From Comamonas sp. (GTDB lineage: Bacteria; Pseudomonadota; Gammaproteobacteria; Burkholderiales; Burkholderiaceae_C): a stretch of 12,377 bases of DNA. The stretch lies in NCBI GenBank assembly GCA_019236485.1, contig JAFAIY010000515.1:1-12377 (forward strand). Direction: 5' to 3'. The position numbers were made by a program, and so were the translations under genes. Position 1 is the stretch's first letter. Each line of letters begins with the position of its first letter. Positions 6,377 to 12,377 of the stretch are shown one piece after another. The notes under the pieces were generated by a model, which did no database searches, was not told the origin of the DNA, and saw nothing but the letters and a program-made list of their open reading frames with translations.

Positions 6377-7567
6377 ATGAACAAGCAGGTGTTGATTGCA
6401 GGGGGCGGCATTGGAGGTCTGGCGGCGGCCATTGCGGCAGTGCGTGCCGACTGGGATGTGCGCCTGTTCGAGCGTGCCACGCAGTTTTCCGAGGTCGGCG
6501 CCGGGATCCAGCTCGGACCGAATGTGGTGCGCCGCCTGCAGGCCTGGGGTCTGCAGCGGCCCTTGCAGAAGGTTGTGGCTTCGCCCACGGCCCTGCGCGC
6601 CTGCAGCGCGGTCTCGGGCCAGGAGCTGGGGCGGCTGCCGCTGGGGGCCGACATGGTCCACCGCTATGGCGCGAGCTACGTCACCATACACCGCGCCGAT
6701 CTGCACCATCTGTTGCTGCAGGCCCTGCAGGACCTGCCCGCGGTGCACCTCAACCTCAGCCAGACCGTGACCAGCTATGCCGAGCAGGACGGCGTCGTCA
6801 CCATACGCACCAGCAGCGACAAGCTGATCGAAGGGGATGCGCTGATAGGCGCGGACGGCGTGCGCAGCTCCGTGCGCGCCCAGATGCTGGGTGACGGTCC
6901 TCCGCGCGTGACGGGGCATCTGGCCTACCGGGCCATGGTCCACCAGGCGCAGCTGCCCAAGCGCCTGCGCACCAGCGAGGTGACGGCCTGGCTGGGCCCG
7001 CAGCTGCACGCGATCCAATACCCGGTACGCCGCGGCGAGCTGCAGAACCTGGTGGTGATCGTGGAGGGGCCGCCTCCGGACGATCTGGATCAATGGGACC
7101 ATTCGGCGAATCTGCCGGATCTGCTCCAGCATCTGAAAGGCACTTGCAGCTATCTGCAGGATCTGATCCAGCATGTGCCCGATGCGGGCGGGGAGTGGCG
7201 GCTGTGGCCGGTGGCCGACCGCGTGCCCGTGTCTTCCTCCGGCCAGATGGCGCAAGGCCTGGTGGCCTTGCTAGGCGACGCGGCCCACCCCATGCGGCCC
7301 TATCTGGCCCAGGGGGCGGGCATGGCCATAGAGGATGCGGCGGAGCTGCAAAGCGCGCTGTCCATGCACGATCTGGACGTCAGCCTGCGCCTGCGCCGCT
7401 ATGCGCTCAACCGCTGGCAGCGCAATGCGCGCGTGCAGGAGCGCTCCCTGCGCAACGGCCGCATCTTCCACGCCACGGGCGTGATGCGCTGGGGCCGGGA
7501 TCTGTCGCTGCGCGCCCTCGGTGGGCGCATCATGGATGTGCCCTGGCTTTACGAAGGCTCTCTCTAA
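6377..7567 (+). CDS. FAD-dependent aromatic monooxygenase (salicylate / 3-hydroxybenzoate hydroxylase-like)
   Basis: A 396-residue single-component flavin hydroxylase of class A. Visible motifs: the FAD ADP-binding GGGIGG (9-14) with Glu32 after the second strand (LFER, 30-33), EVGAGIQLGPNVVRRL (39-54), the DG motif GADGVRSSVR (158-167), which contacts FAD and NAD(P)H, and the GD motif LLGDAAHPMRPYLAQGAGMAIEDA (298-321), which binds the FAD ribityl chain. Proteins with these motifs and a C-terminus like VPWLYEGSL include salicylate 1-hydroxylase and 3-hydroxybenzoate 6-hydroxylase; the latter seems closer from memory, but the substrate is not decided by sequence alone. No ring-cleavage or other aromatic-pathway gene lies beside it. 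It probably stands alone, with its promoter just after the H-NS terminator, and is convergent with the MFS transporter gene. Confidence 0.9.
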   Translation: MNKQVLIAGGGIGGLAAAIAAVRADWDVRLFERATQFSEVGAGIQLGPNVVRRLQAWGLQRPLQKVVASPTALRACSAVSGQELGRLPLGADMVHRYGASYVTIHRADLHHLLLQALQDLPAVHLNLSQTVTSYAEQDGVVTIRTSSDKLIEGDALIGADGVRSSVRAQMLGDGPPRVTGHLAYRAMVHQAQLPKRLRTSEVTAWLGPQLHAIQYPVRRGELQNLVVIVEGPPPDDLDQWDHSANLPDLLQHLKGTCSYLQDLIQHVPDAGGEWRLWPVADRVPVSSSGQMAQGLVALLGDAAHPMRPYLAQGAGMAIEDAAELQSALSMHDLDVSLRLRRYALNRWQRNARVQERSLRNGRIFHATGVMRWGRDLSLRALGGRIMDVPWLYEGSL

Positions 7568-7617
7568 AAGCTATCGAGATAGGAGCTTGAGGCGCATGCC
7601 CTGCATGCGCTGGAGCC
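7568..7617. repeat. Double hairpin between convergent genes, resembling a Comamonadaceae dispersed repeat
   Basis: Two hairpins follow the monooxygenase stop directly. In the first, AAGC (7568-7571) pairs with GCTT (7585-7588) and TATC (7572-7575) with GATA (7578-7581), leaving a small bulge. The second is a perfect 8-bp stem, GCGCATGC (7592-7599) with GCATGCGC (7603-7610), with a 3-nt loop. The pattern AAAGCTATC...GAGCT...GCGC...GCGCTGGAGCC resembles intergenic repeats I recall as frequent in Comamonas and Acidovorax. It probably ends transcription or protects the 3' ends of both genes, though a T-run is absent. Confidence 0.55.
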
Positions 7618-7627
7618 CGTTTACGAC

Positions 7628-8884
7628 TCAATGCTTGGCCTGGCTCAGCAGCGGCGATGGCGGGATGAGCTTGTAGGCCAGGGTCCCCAGGGCCAGCATG
7701 GCGGCCACCATCAGCATCACGGCCAGATAGATGTCCGAGCCCTGGCGTTCGGCCACGCCGGCCACCACGCCGGACAGCCACTGCATCAGGGCCACGCCCA
7801 GAAACATGGCCATGGTGAAGATGGACAGCGCGCGTCCCGTGGTCTCGGGCGGGTAGGAGGAGCGCACATCGGCATAGAGCAGGGTGCCATAGCCCGAGAG
7901 AATGCTCATGGCCAGCAGCAGCAGCACGTTCCACAGAGGCTGATGCACCAGGGCCAGCGCCGCAAAAATACCGCCCATCAGCAGCGCAAAGCGCGCAATG
8001 CGGCGGCGGCGCAGCTTGGGGCCCGGATCCAGGCGGCCGAACATCGAGGGTGCAAACAGCGAGATGACGGAGGCGGCCAGCGCCACATTGCCCGTGGCCA
8101 CCAGGGAGAACTGGTAGCGGTCCATCAGCATGGGGCTGAGCCAGAGGCCGCGCACGGTCAGAAACGAGGCATAGCTGACCATGCCCAGCAGCACGATGCC
8201 CCAGGTATGGCGCAGCAACAGCAGGCTCGCAAAACCCTTGAACGCGGCCATGAAGCCGGGCTTGGGCAGGGCGTCGCTGGCCAGGGCCGGCTCGTGCACG
8301 CGCACAAAGATCAGCAGCCAGGACAGGGCGCTGAACACGGCCAGCAGGCCAAAGCCGCTGCGCCAGCCCAGGTGCTGCACCAGCCAGGCCAGCGGCGTGC
8401 CCGTGAACAGCAGGCCCAGGCCGCCCAGGCCCAGGGCTATGCCCGAGATATAGGCGAACCTGTCGGGCGGAAAGTGGCGCGCGATGAACATGGTGCTGGC
8501 CAGAAAGGCCGGCGAGCAGCCCACGCCTATGAGCAGCTGGCCCAGCATCAGCCAGGGGTAGCTGGGCGCGACGGCGGACAGCACGGCGCCCGCCACGGTC
8601 AGCGGAGAGGTGAGCAGCACGGTGCGGCGCAGGCCGTAAATGTCCATGCCTATGCCCATCAGCAGCTGGGCCACGCCGAAGGACAGGCCGAACAGCCCCG
8701 CGAACGAGCCCAGCGACTGGGCCGAGAGGCCGAAGTCCGTGCGCAGGCCGTCGGCCATGATGGAGGCCGTGGTGCGGAAGGCCTGGCTCAGCGCAAAGCC
8801 GCTGAGCAGGCACAGCAGCATGGGCCAGAGAGCGCGAAAAGAGGATGGCGCGGCTTGCGCGGAGGAGGTTTCGGGGCTGGACAT
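7628..8884 (-). CDS. Major facilitator superfamily (MFS) transporter
   Basis: The 418-residue product is hydrophobic throughout and consistent with 12 transmembrane helices in two six-helix halves split by a charged loop at about residues 205-225 (VRVHEPALASDALPKPGF). The loop between helices 2 and 3 carries GMDIYGLRRT, a form of the MFS signature GxxxDxxGxR. A second basic loop, DPGPKLRRRRIAR, occupies the matching place in the C-terminal half. The substrate is not predictable; nitrate/cyanate- or oxalate-type MFS proteins look superficially similar. The ATG at 8884 starts a short polar N-tail before helix 1 and fits the family, but no Shine-Dalgarno is seen; instead a strong hairpin ends 12 nt before it. 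The frame remains open far upstream, but that extension has no transporter-like content. It lies 302 bp downstream of kynA on the same strand, with a terminator-like element between. Confidence 0.88.
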   Translation of the reverse strand: MSSPETSSAQAAPSSFRALWPMLLCLLSGFALSQAFRTTASIMADGLRTDFGLSAQSLGSFAGLFGLSFGVAQLLMGIGMDIYGLRRTVLLTSPLTVAGAVLSAVAPSYPWLMLGQLLIGVGCSPAFLASTMFIARHFPPDRFAYISGIALGLGGLGLLFTGTPLAWLVQHLGWRSGFGLLAVFSALSWLLIFVRVHEPALASDALPKPGFMAAFKGFASLLLLRHTWGIVLLGMVSYASFLTVRGLWLSPMLMDRYQFSLVATGNVALAASVISLFAPSMFGRLDPGPKLRRRRIARFALLMGGIFAALALVHQPLWNVLLLLAMSILSGYGTLLYADVRSSYPPETTGRALSIFTMAMFLGVALMQWLSGVVAGVAERQGSDIYLAVMLMVAAMLALGTLAYKLIPPSPLLSQAKH

Positions 8885-8896
8885 GGGCAGGATGCC

Positions 8897-8920
8897 GCTG
8901 CCCGGTTCGATACCGGCAGC
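8897..8920 (-). other. Strong hairpin in the MFS gene leader
   Basis: GCTGCC (8897-8902) and GGT (8904-8906) pair with ACC (8912-8914) and GGCAGC (8915-8920): nine base pairs with one bulged base and a 5-nt loop. It would fold in the mRNA 12 nt before the start codon and could hinder ribosome access or mark a control element. Confidence 0.45.
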
Positions 8921-9078
8921 GCGGGAAAGGGCAGGGAGTCGTTGTAAGGGATTTTGCCCTTGCCGCCTGTCGCGCAGGAGTACGGCACAGCCCGGCCGGA
9001 GCTGCTTTCTGATGCAGGCAGCCTTCGAAACCTGCGTGGCCAAAACCAGGGACGCCGTGCAAGGCCAGCGTGCGCTCC
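8921..9078 (-). promoter_or_regulatory. Non-coding region upstream of the MFS gene, possible promoter with dyad
   Basis: No gene is seen here. A perfect dyad, AAGGG (8946-8950) with CCCTT (8957-8961), overlaps the best minus-strand -10-like element (TACAAC, complementary to 8941-8946). A matching -35 box is not convincing. The dyad placement fits an operator. Confidence 0.25.
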
Positions 9079-9107
9079 AAAAAAATGGCGCCCCCCAGCC
9101 GAGGGGC
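9079..9107 (-). terminator. Probable intrinsic terminator downstream of kynA
   Basis: Read on the minus strand, a 5-bp GC stem (9103-9107 with 9090-9094, 8-nt loop) is followed after GCCA by seven T (complement of A at 9079-9085). It lies about 80 nt beyond the kynA stop codon and before the MFS gene, so the two genes are probably separate units. Confidence 0.6.
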
Positions 9108-9136
9108 AGCAGGCTGCGCTGGTCGCGCCGCCCCGC

Positions 9137-9185
9137 AGCGAGGGTGCGGTCCCTCTCGGGGGGAGCCGCGCAGCGGCTCAGGGGG
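9137..9185 (-). repeat. 49-bp GC-rich hairpin repeat, copy 1, at the kynA stop codon
   Basis: A perfect 7-bp stem GAGCCGC (9162-9168) / GCGGCTC (9172-9178) with outer CCCT (9151-9154) / AGGG (9180-9183) pairing. The same layout, AGC..GAGGGTG..GTCCC..GGGGG..AGCCGCG..GCGGCTCAGGGGG, recurs with the same 49-bp length at 12225-12273. The right end lies one base from the kynA stop codon. It resembles abundant intergenic elements of Comamonadaceae genomes and may stabilise or end the transcript. Confidence 0.75.
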
Positions 9186-9186
9186 C

Positions 9187-10062
9187 TCAGAGTTCCGTGC
9201 GCAGGCTCCAGATCTCGGGGAACAGCACCACGTCGAGCATCTTCTTCAGATAGCTGACTCCGCCCGTGCCGCCCGTGCCGCGCTTGAAGCCGATCACGCG
9301 CTCCACCGTGGTTACATGGCGGAAGCGCCAGAGGCGGAAAGCGTCCTCGATATCGGTGAGCTTTTCGCCGAGCTGGTACAGGTCCCAGTGCTTGTGCGGG
9401 TCGCGGTACACGGCCAGCCAGGCCTGCTTGACGCCTTCGCTGGCTTCGTAGGGCTGGGTCCAGTCGCGCTGCAGCCTGTCGGCCGGCACCGCTATGCCTT
9501 CGCGCGCCAGCAGCTGCAGGGATACGTCGTACAGCGACGGCGACTCGTAGGCGGCCTGCACCTGGGCCAGCAGATCGGGACGGTGCTCGTGGGGCTTGAG
9601 CATGGCCGCGTTCTTGTTGCCCAGAGCGAACTCTATGCAGCGGTACTGGTAGCTCTGGAAGCCGCTGGAATTGGCCAGATAGGGGCGCATGGCCGAATAC
9701 TCGGGCGGGGTCATGGTCGAGAGCACGGTCCAGGCGCTGACCAGCTGCTCCATGATGCGCGAGACGCGCGCCAGCATCTTGAAGGCATCGGGCTTGGTTT
9801 CGCCCGAGGCATTGGCGATCGCGGCCGTGGCCGCGCGCACCTCGTGCAGCATGAGCTTCATCCACAGCTCGCTGGTCTGGTGCTGGATGATGAACAGCAT
9901 TTCGTCATGCGCGGGCGACAGCGGGTGCTGGGCCGTGAGGATCTGATCCAGGTGCAGATAGTCCCCGTAGCTCATGTCATGGCTGAAGTCGAGCTGGGCT
10001 TTCTCGTCGCGGACTATGGCTTCGCCGCCATGCATGGGGCAGCCGGAGGATTCAGTCGTCAT
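9187..10062 (-). CDS. kynA: Tryptophan 2,3-dioxygenase
   Basis: KynA opens the indole ring of L-tryptophan with O2 to give N-formyl-L-kynurenine, the first step of the kynurenine route to anthranilate; it is a cytoplasmic haem enzyme, active as a tetramer. The 291-residue product shows the family motifs: [15 protein letters not shown] (56-70), with His61 in the active site near substrate; [21 protein letters not shown] (125-145), with Arg126 expected to bind the substrate carboxylate; and [25 protein letters not shown] (244-268), with His249 the likely axial haem ligand. Length and both termini are typical. The ATG at 10062 has no Shine-Dalgarno and lies 9 nt after a -10-like box. It is divergent from the Ada-like gene (128 bp between starts), and a probable kynureninase gene ends at 12276 on the same strand, so the pathway genes are near but not adjacent. 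Confidence 0.97.
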   Translation of the reverse strand: MTTESSGCPMHGGEAIVRDEKAQLDFSHDMSYGDYLHLDQILTAQHPLSPAHDEMLFIIQHQTSELWMKLMLHEVRAATAAIANASGETKPDAFKMLARVSRIMEQLVSAWTVLSTMTPPEYSAMRPYLANSSGFQSYQYRCIEFALGNKNAAMLKPHEHRPDLLAQVQAAYESPSLYDVSLQLLAREGIAVPADRLQRDWTQPYEASEGVKQAWLAVYRDPHKHWDLYQLGEKLTDIEDAFRLWRFRHVTTVERVIGFKRGTGGTGGVSYLKKMLDVVLFPEIWSLRTEL

Positions 10063-10071
10063 GATGCAATG

Positions 10072-10101
10072 TCTATAGGTAAAGCGGTGCGCGCAGAGTA
10101 A
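10072..10101 (-). promoter_or_regulatory. kynA: Candidate kynA promoter
   Basis: On the minus strand, TTACTC (complement of 10096-10101) and TATAGA (complement of 10072-10077) are 18 nt apart, matching sigma-70 boxes at 4 of 6 positions each. The -10 box ends 9 nt before the ATG, so the mRNA would be practically leaderless. Confidence 0.4.
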
Positions 10102-10190
10102 CCCAAATCGCCGTATCCGGGCTGCAAGAACGTGGATGCGTGGAGCGGCCGTCTTGCGTACAGCGGAGCCACGATTTCAAGAGTCCTGCC

Positions 10191-11069
10191 ATGTCACTTG
10201 CAAGCCAAAAACCTGTTTCCGACACCTGCAGTCCGGCCGAGCAGGAGTCCATCACCCGCTGCTGCCGCTGGCTGGAGAGCGAGGAGCCCGTGCCGGCGCT
10301 CGAAGAGCTGGCCAGGCGCCTGAACCTCAGCCCCTGGCAGCTGCACCGCAGCTTCAAGCGCGCCACGGGCCTCACGCCCAAGGCCTATGCCAAGGCCAGG
10401 CGCGGCCATGCGCTGCGCGCGGCACTGGCGCCCGCGCAAAGCCTCTCGGTCACCGATGCCGCCTATCTGAGCGGCTACGAGGCCAGCAGCAGCTTCTACA
10501 AGGATGCGCCGGCCATGCTGGGCATGGCGCCCCAGGCCTACCGCAACCGCGGGCGCCACCAGAGCATACGTTTTGCGCTGGCCGAATGTTCGCTGGGCAG
10601 TCTGCTGGTGGCCAGCACCGAGCGCGGCGTGTGCTGCGTGCTGCTGGGCGACGACGCCCAGGCGCTGGTCGAGGATCTGCAGCAGCGCTTTGCCGCGGCC
10701 GAGCTGATAGGCGCCGACGCCGGCTACGAGCAGACCGTGGCGCGCGTGGTGGCGCTTATCGAGCAGCCGCGCCTGGGCCTGGCGCTGCCGCTGGACATCC
10801 AGGGCACGGCCTTCCAGCAGCGCGTCTGGCAGGCGCTGCAAAGCATTCCCGCGGGGCAGACGGTCAGCTATTCGCAGCTGGCCCAGAGCCTGGGCATGCC
10901 CCAGGCCGCGCGCGCCGTGGCCAGCGCCGTGGCGGCCAATCCCATCGCCGTGGCCGTGCCCTGCCACCGCGTGCTGCGCAACGACGGCAGCATCTCGGGC
11001 TACCGCTGGGGCGTGGAGCGCAAGCGTGCGCTGCTGCTGCGCGAGGCCCAGCAGGCAGCAAAGGCCTGA
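10191..11069 (+). CDS. Ada-like AraC-type regulator fused to O6-alkylguanine-DNA methyltransferase, lacking the N-terminal sensor domain
   Basis: The 292-residue product has two domains. Residues about 18-120 form an AraC-type double helix-turn-helix (LEELARRLNLSPWQLHRSFKRATGLTPKAYAKARR at 37-71; SVTDAAYLSGYEASSSFYKDAPAMLGMAPQAYR at 86-118). Residues about 125-292 form the methyltransferase domain with FQQRVWQALQSIPAGQTVSYSQLA (208-231) and the acceptor PCHR (257-260, Cys258), followed by SGYRWGVERKRALL. Role: transfers alkyl groups from O6-alkylguanine to its own cysteine, and probably binds DNA. E. coli Ada has an extra N-terminal zinc domain whose cysteine takes methyl from phosphotriesters and switches the regulator on; that domain is absent here. 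The ATG at 10191 follows AAGAG; a GTG at 10140 would add 17 unlikely residues. It is followed by alkA (110-bp gap), probably one alkylation-repair unit. Confidence 0.92.
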   Translation: MSLASQKPVSDTCSPAEQESITRCCRWLESEEPVPALEELARRLNLSPWQLHRSFKRATGLTPKAYAKARRGHALRAALAPAQSLSVTDAAYLSGYEASSSFYKDAPAMLGMAPQAYRNRGRHQSIRFALAECSLGSLLVASTERGVCCVLLGDDAQALVEDLQQRFAAAELIGADAGYEQTVARVVALIEQPRLGLALPLDIQGTAFQQRVWQALQSIPAGQTVSYSQLAQSLGMPQAARAVASAVAANPIAVAVPCHRVLRNDGSISGYRWGVERKRALLLREAQQAAKA

Positions 11070-11134
11070 TACTGAAAACATAGCGGATGGCGCTGGCCAG
11101 GCCTCGAATTTTCAAGAGTAAGCCTTGGAACTCT

Positions 11135-11170
11135 ATGAATGCGAAGCGCAGGCCGCTCATGAAAACCTAG
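11135..11170 (+). CDS. Possible 11-residue leader peptide upstream of alkA (speculative)
   Basis: An ATG at 11135 opens an 11-codon frame, MNAKRRPLMKT, ending with TAG at 11168-11170, nine bases before the alkA ATG. A weak GGAA lies 4 nt upstream. The peptide is strongly basic (four of eleven residues). It could couple translation into alkA or be a chance frame in the intergenic gap. Confidence 0.15.
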   Translation: MNAKRRPLMKT

Positions 11171-11179
11171 AAAGAGTCC

Positions 11180-12124
11180 ATGTGGATCGAATGCCTGCAG
11201 CTCCTGCCCCAGCCCTATCGATGGGCGGAATTCCTGGTATTTCATGGCCGTGATGCCCGGCAGCGCTCGGAGCTGCTACTGGCGCAGCAGCGGCGCCTGT
11301 ACAAGGCCTTGATCTGGGACGGTCGGCCCGCGCTGCTGGTGCTGGACTGGGATGCGCAGCAGGTCCGGGCGCGGCTGCACGGGCCGGGCAAAGGCGGTGA
11401 GGAGCGGCTGCAGGCCATGCTCAAGCGCATGCTGGGCCTGGCCTATCCGCCGTCCGCTCTCGAGCGCAGCCAGGCTGGTCATGCCGAGCTCGGGCCCTTG
11501 CTGGCCGCTCAGGCCGGACTGCATGTGCCCGCCGCTCCCACGCCTTTCGAGGCCTTGAGCTGGGCCATCATGGGCCAGCAGATCTCGGTGGCCGTGGCCG
11601 TGTCGCTGCGCCGCAAGCTCATAGAAGCGGCGGGCGTACCGCTGGCGCCTGCCACGCAGAAGCTGCTGCCCGAGGCCGCAGATCTGCTGGCCTACCCCGA
11701 TGCCGAGCGGGTGGCCGCGCTGGACCTGGAGACGCTGCGGACCCTGAGCTTTTCCCAGGCCAAGGCCCAGACCCTGCTGGCCGTGGCGCAGCTGGCGGCC
11801 GCCAAGGCCTTGGCGCTGGATGAGTGGGCAAGGCAGAGCGCTCAAGGCCTGTGGGATGAAGCCGCCGTGGCCGAGGCCGAGCGGCAGCTGCTGGCCATCA
11901 AAGGCATAGGCCCGTGGACCGTGAACTACTGCCTGCTGCGCGGCTATGGCTGGCCCGACGGCAGCCTGCACGGCGATGTGGCCGTGCGCCGCGCTCTGGG
12001 CCTGTTGCTGGACCGGGAAAAGCCGGACGCCGCGCAGACGCGTCTCTGGCTCGAGCAGTTCAAGCCCTGGCGCGCACTGGTGGCCGCGCATCTCTGGGCT
12101 TCGCTGGCGGATACGGCGTATTGA
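11180..12124 (+). CDS. alkA: DNA-3-methyladenine glycosylase II (AlkA-type)
   Basis: AlkA removes 3-methyladenine and other alkylated bases from DNA, starting base-excision repair. The 314-residue product has an N-terminal alpha/beta part (1-115), a helical core starting at PTPFEALSWAIMGQQISV (120-137), the helix-hairpin-helix LLAIKGIGPWTVNYCLLRGYG (237-257) that grips the DNA backbone, and GSLHGDVAVRRALG (261-274), where Asp266 aligns with catalytic Asp238 of E. coli AlkA. The end, FKPWRALVAAHLWASL (294-309), is also typical. The ATG at 11180 follows an AAAGAG ribosome site. It lies 110 bp after the Ada-like gene on the same strand, fitting a shared alkylation-response unit; an internal promoter in the gap is possible but weak. 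Convergent with the probable kynU gene. Length is close to that of E. coli AlkA (282) plus an N-terminal extension. Confidence 0.93.
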   Translation: MWIECLQLLPQPYRWAEFLVFHGRDARQRSELLLAQQRRLYKALIWDGRPALLVLDWDAQQVRARLHGPGKGGEERLQAMLKRMLGLAYPPSALERSQAGHAELGPLLAAQAGLHVPAAPTPFEALSWAIMGQQISVAVAVSLRRKLIEAAGVPLAPATQKLLPEAADLLAYPDAERVAALDLETLRTLSFSQAKAQTLLAVAQLAAAKALALDEWARQSAQGLWDEAAVAEAERQLLAIKGIGPWTVNYCLLRGYGWPDGSLHGDVAVRRALGLLLDREKPDAAQTRLWLEQFKPWRALVAAHLWASLADTAY

Positions 12125-12201
12125 AGTAGTTTTCCTGGGCGATGTTCATGTGCCCTGGCCTATGGAACTGGCGCGCTTCAGGTCAGAGACGCTGAGCAAG
12201 A

Positions 12202-12214
12202 GCCGCCTCGCGGC
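12202..12214. repeat. Small GC hairpin upstream of repeat copy 2
   Basis: A perfect 5-bp stem, GCCGC (12202-12206) with GCGGC (12210-12214), has a CTC loop. It lies between alkA and the 49-bp repeat and may help terminate one of the convergent units. No T-run follows on either side. Confidence 0.4.
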
Positions 12215-12224
12215 GGGGGCGCCT

Positions 12225-12273
12225 AGCTGAGGGTGTCGTCCCCTGGGGGAAGCCGCGTGAGCGGCTCAGGGGG
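12225..12273 (-). repeat. 49-bp GC-rich hairpin repeat, copy 2, at the kynU stop codon
   Basis: Same length, orientation and layout as the copy at 9137-9185. Stem AGCCGC (12251-12256) / GCGGCT (12261-12266) with a GTGA loop, and outer CCCCTG (12240-12245) / CAGGGG (12267-12272). The right end is two bases from the stop codon of the probable kynureninase gene, the same placement as copy 1 relative to kynA. Confidence 0.75.
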
Positions 12274-12275
12274 AT

Positions 12276-12377
12276 TTAAGTCACGGCATTGATCTGGTTG
12301 AACTCGGGCTTTTTCCATTCGCCCGATTCCAGCACCTGGCGCAGATGCTCTACGGCCTGCCAGACATCGGCGAAGCC
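12276..12377 (-). CDS. kynU: Probable kynureninase, C-terminal end (partial)
   Basis: Only the last 33 codons and the TAA stop (complement of 12276-12278) lie in the window; the rest continues past the right edge. The visible residues, FADVWQAVEHLRQVLESG then EWKKPEFNQINAVT, match my recollection of the C-terminus of bacterial kynureninases (VDVWDAVEALR..L..G.W.RPEF...AVT). KynU is a PLP enzyme that cleaves kynurenine to anthranilate and alanine, two steps after KynA, and the presence of kynA nearby on the same strand supports the call. Catalytic residues are outside the window, so another PLP-dependent enzyme remains possible. Confidence 0.72.
   Translation of the reverse strand, partial: GFADVWQAVEHLRQVLESGEWKKPEFNQINAVT

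Noticed and set aside
8901..8917. GGTTCGATACC resembles a tRNA T-arm
   Set aside because: Only four stem pairs form, and no acceptor, D or anticodon arms are found around it; it is better explained by the 9-bp hairpin 8897-8920.
7631..8947. 438-codon plus-strand frame opposite the MFS gene
   Set aside because: Gln/His/Gly/Arg-rich antisense shadow without domains.
7628..9865. MFS frame open for 327 more codons upstream, suggesting a fusion protein
   Set aside because: The extension crosses the terminator, the GC repeat and much of kynA in another frame; its residues lack domain features, and the ATG at 8884 gives a normal MFS N-terminus.
10078..10092. AAAGCGG-like sequence upstream of the Ada-like gene as an Ada box
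   Set aside because: It is short, lies beside the kynA promoter, and the usual second half-site is not evident; the regulator here also lacks the domain needed for the classical mode.
1..12377. CRISPR array, prophage, transposase, toxin-antitoxin or other defence module
   Set aside because: No regularly spaced direct repeats, no integrase or transposase frames, and all sizeable genes have ordinary chromosomal assignments.

Overview
This looks like a chromosomal window from a high-GC betaproteobacterium, most likely Comamonadaceae (a Comamonas or Delftia relative). The evidence is the gene content, the small H-NS protein of the betaproteobacterial type, ACAAT-type -10 boxes close to start codons, and GC-rich hairpin repeats that resemble those common between genes in this family. 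The assignment rests on recalled family features, not on a database search. No phage, transposon, CRISPR or rRNA/tRNA signal was seen.

Layout. 1-511 (-): N-terminal 170 codons of an ornithine cyclodeaminase/mu-crystallin family protein, probably a pyrroline/piperideine-2-carboxylate reductase. 654-983 (+): small single-pass membrane protein of unknown function. 1119-1991 (+): YpfJ-type zinc metallopeptidase, ending in a strong terminator. 2190-3611 (+): RhlE-type DEAD-box RNA helicase, sharing a bidirectional terminator with convergent apaH (3670-4524, -). Divergent from apaH by only 24 bp is a CNNM/CorC-type membrane protein (4549-5841, +). An AT-rich promoter region then leads to an H-NS-like nucleoid protein (5969-6256, +) with its own terminator. 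6377-7567 (+): FAD-dependent aromatic-ring monooxygenase, convergent with an MFS transporter (7628-8884, -). The right third holds tryptophan/kynurenine catabolism on the minus strand: kynA at 9187-10062 and the last 33 residues of a probable kynureninase at 12276-12377. Between these two lie oppositely transcribed alkylation-repair genes: an AraC-HTH/O6-alkylguanine methyltransferase fusion (10191-11069) and an AlkA-type 3-methyladenine glycosylase (11180-12124).

Working together. KynA and KynU catalyse steps of tryptophan to anthranilate. The Ada-like protein and AlkA are two arms of alkylation-damage repair. The helicase, ApaH and H-NS are general RNA, nucleotide-signal and nucleoid functions with no obvious shared pathway.

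No clearly new system was found. The best second looks are three genes whose -10 boxes sit 8-10 nt before the ATG with no Shine-Dalgarno (likely leaderless), an Ada homologue lacking the methyl-phosphotriester sensor domain, two copies of a 49-bp GC-rich repeat placed 1-2 nt after the stop codons of both kyn genes, and structured leaders before the zinc peptidase, helicase and MFS genes.
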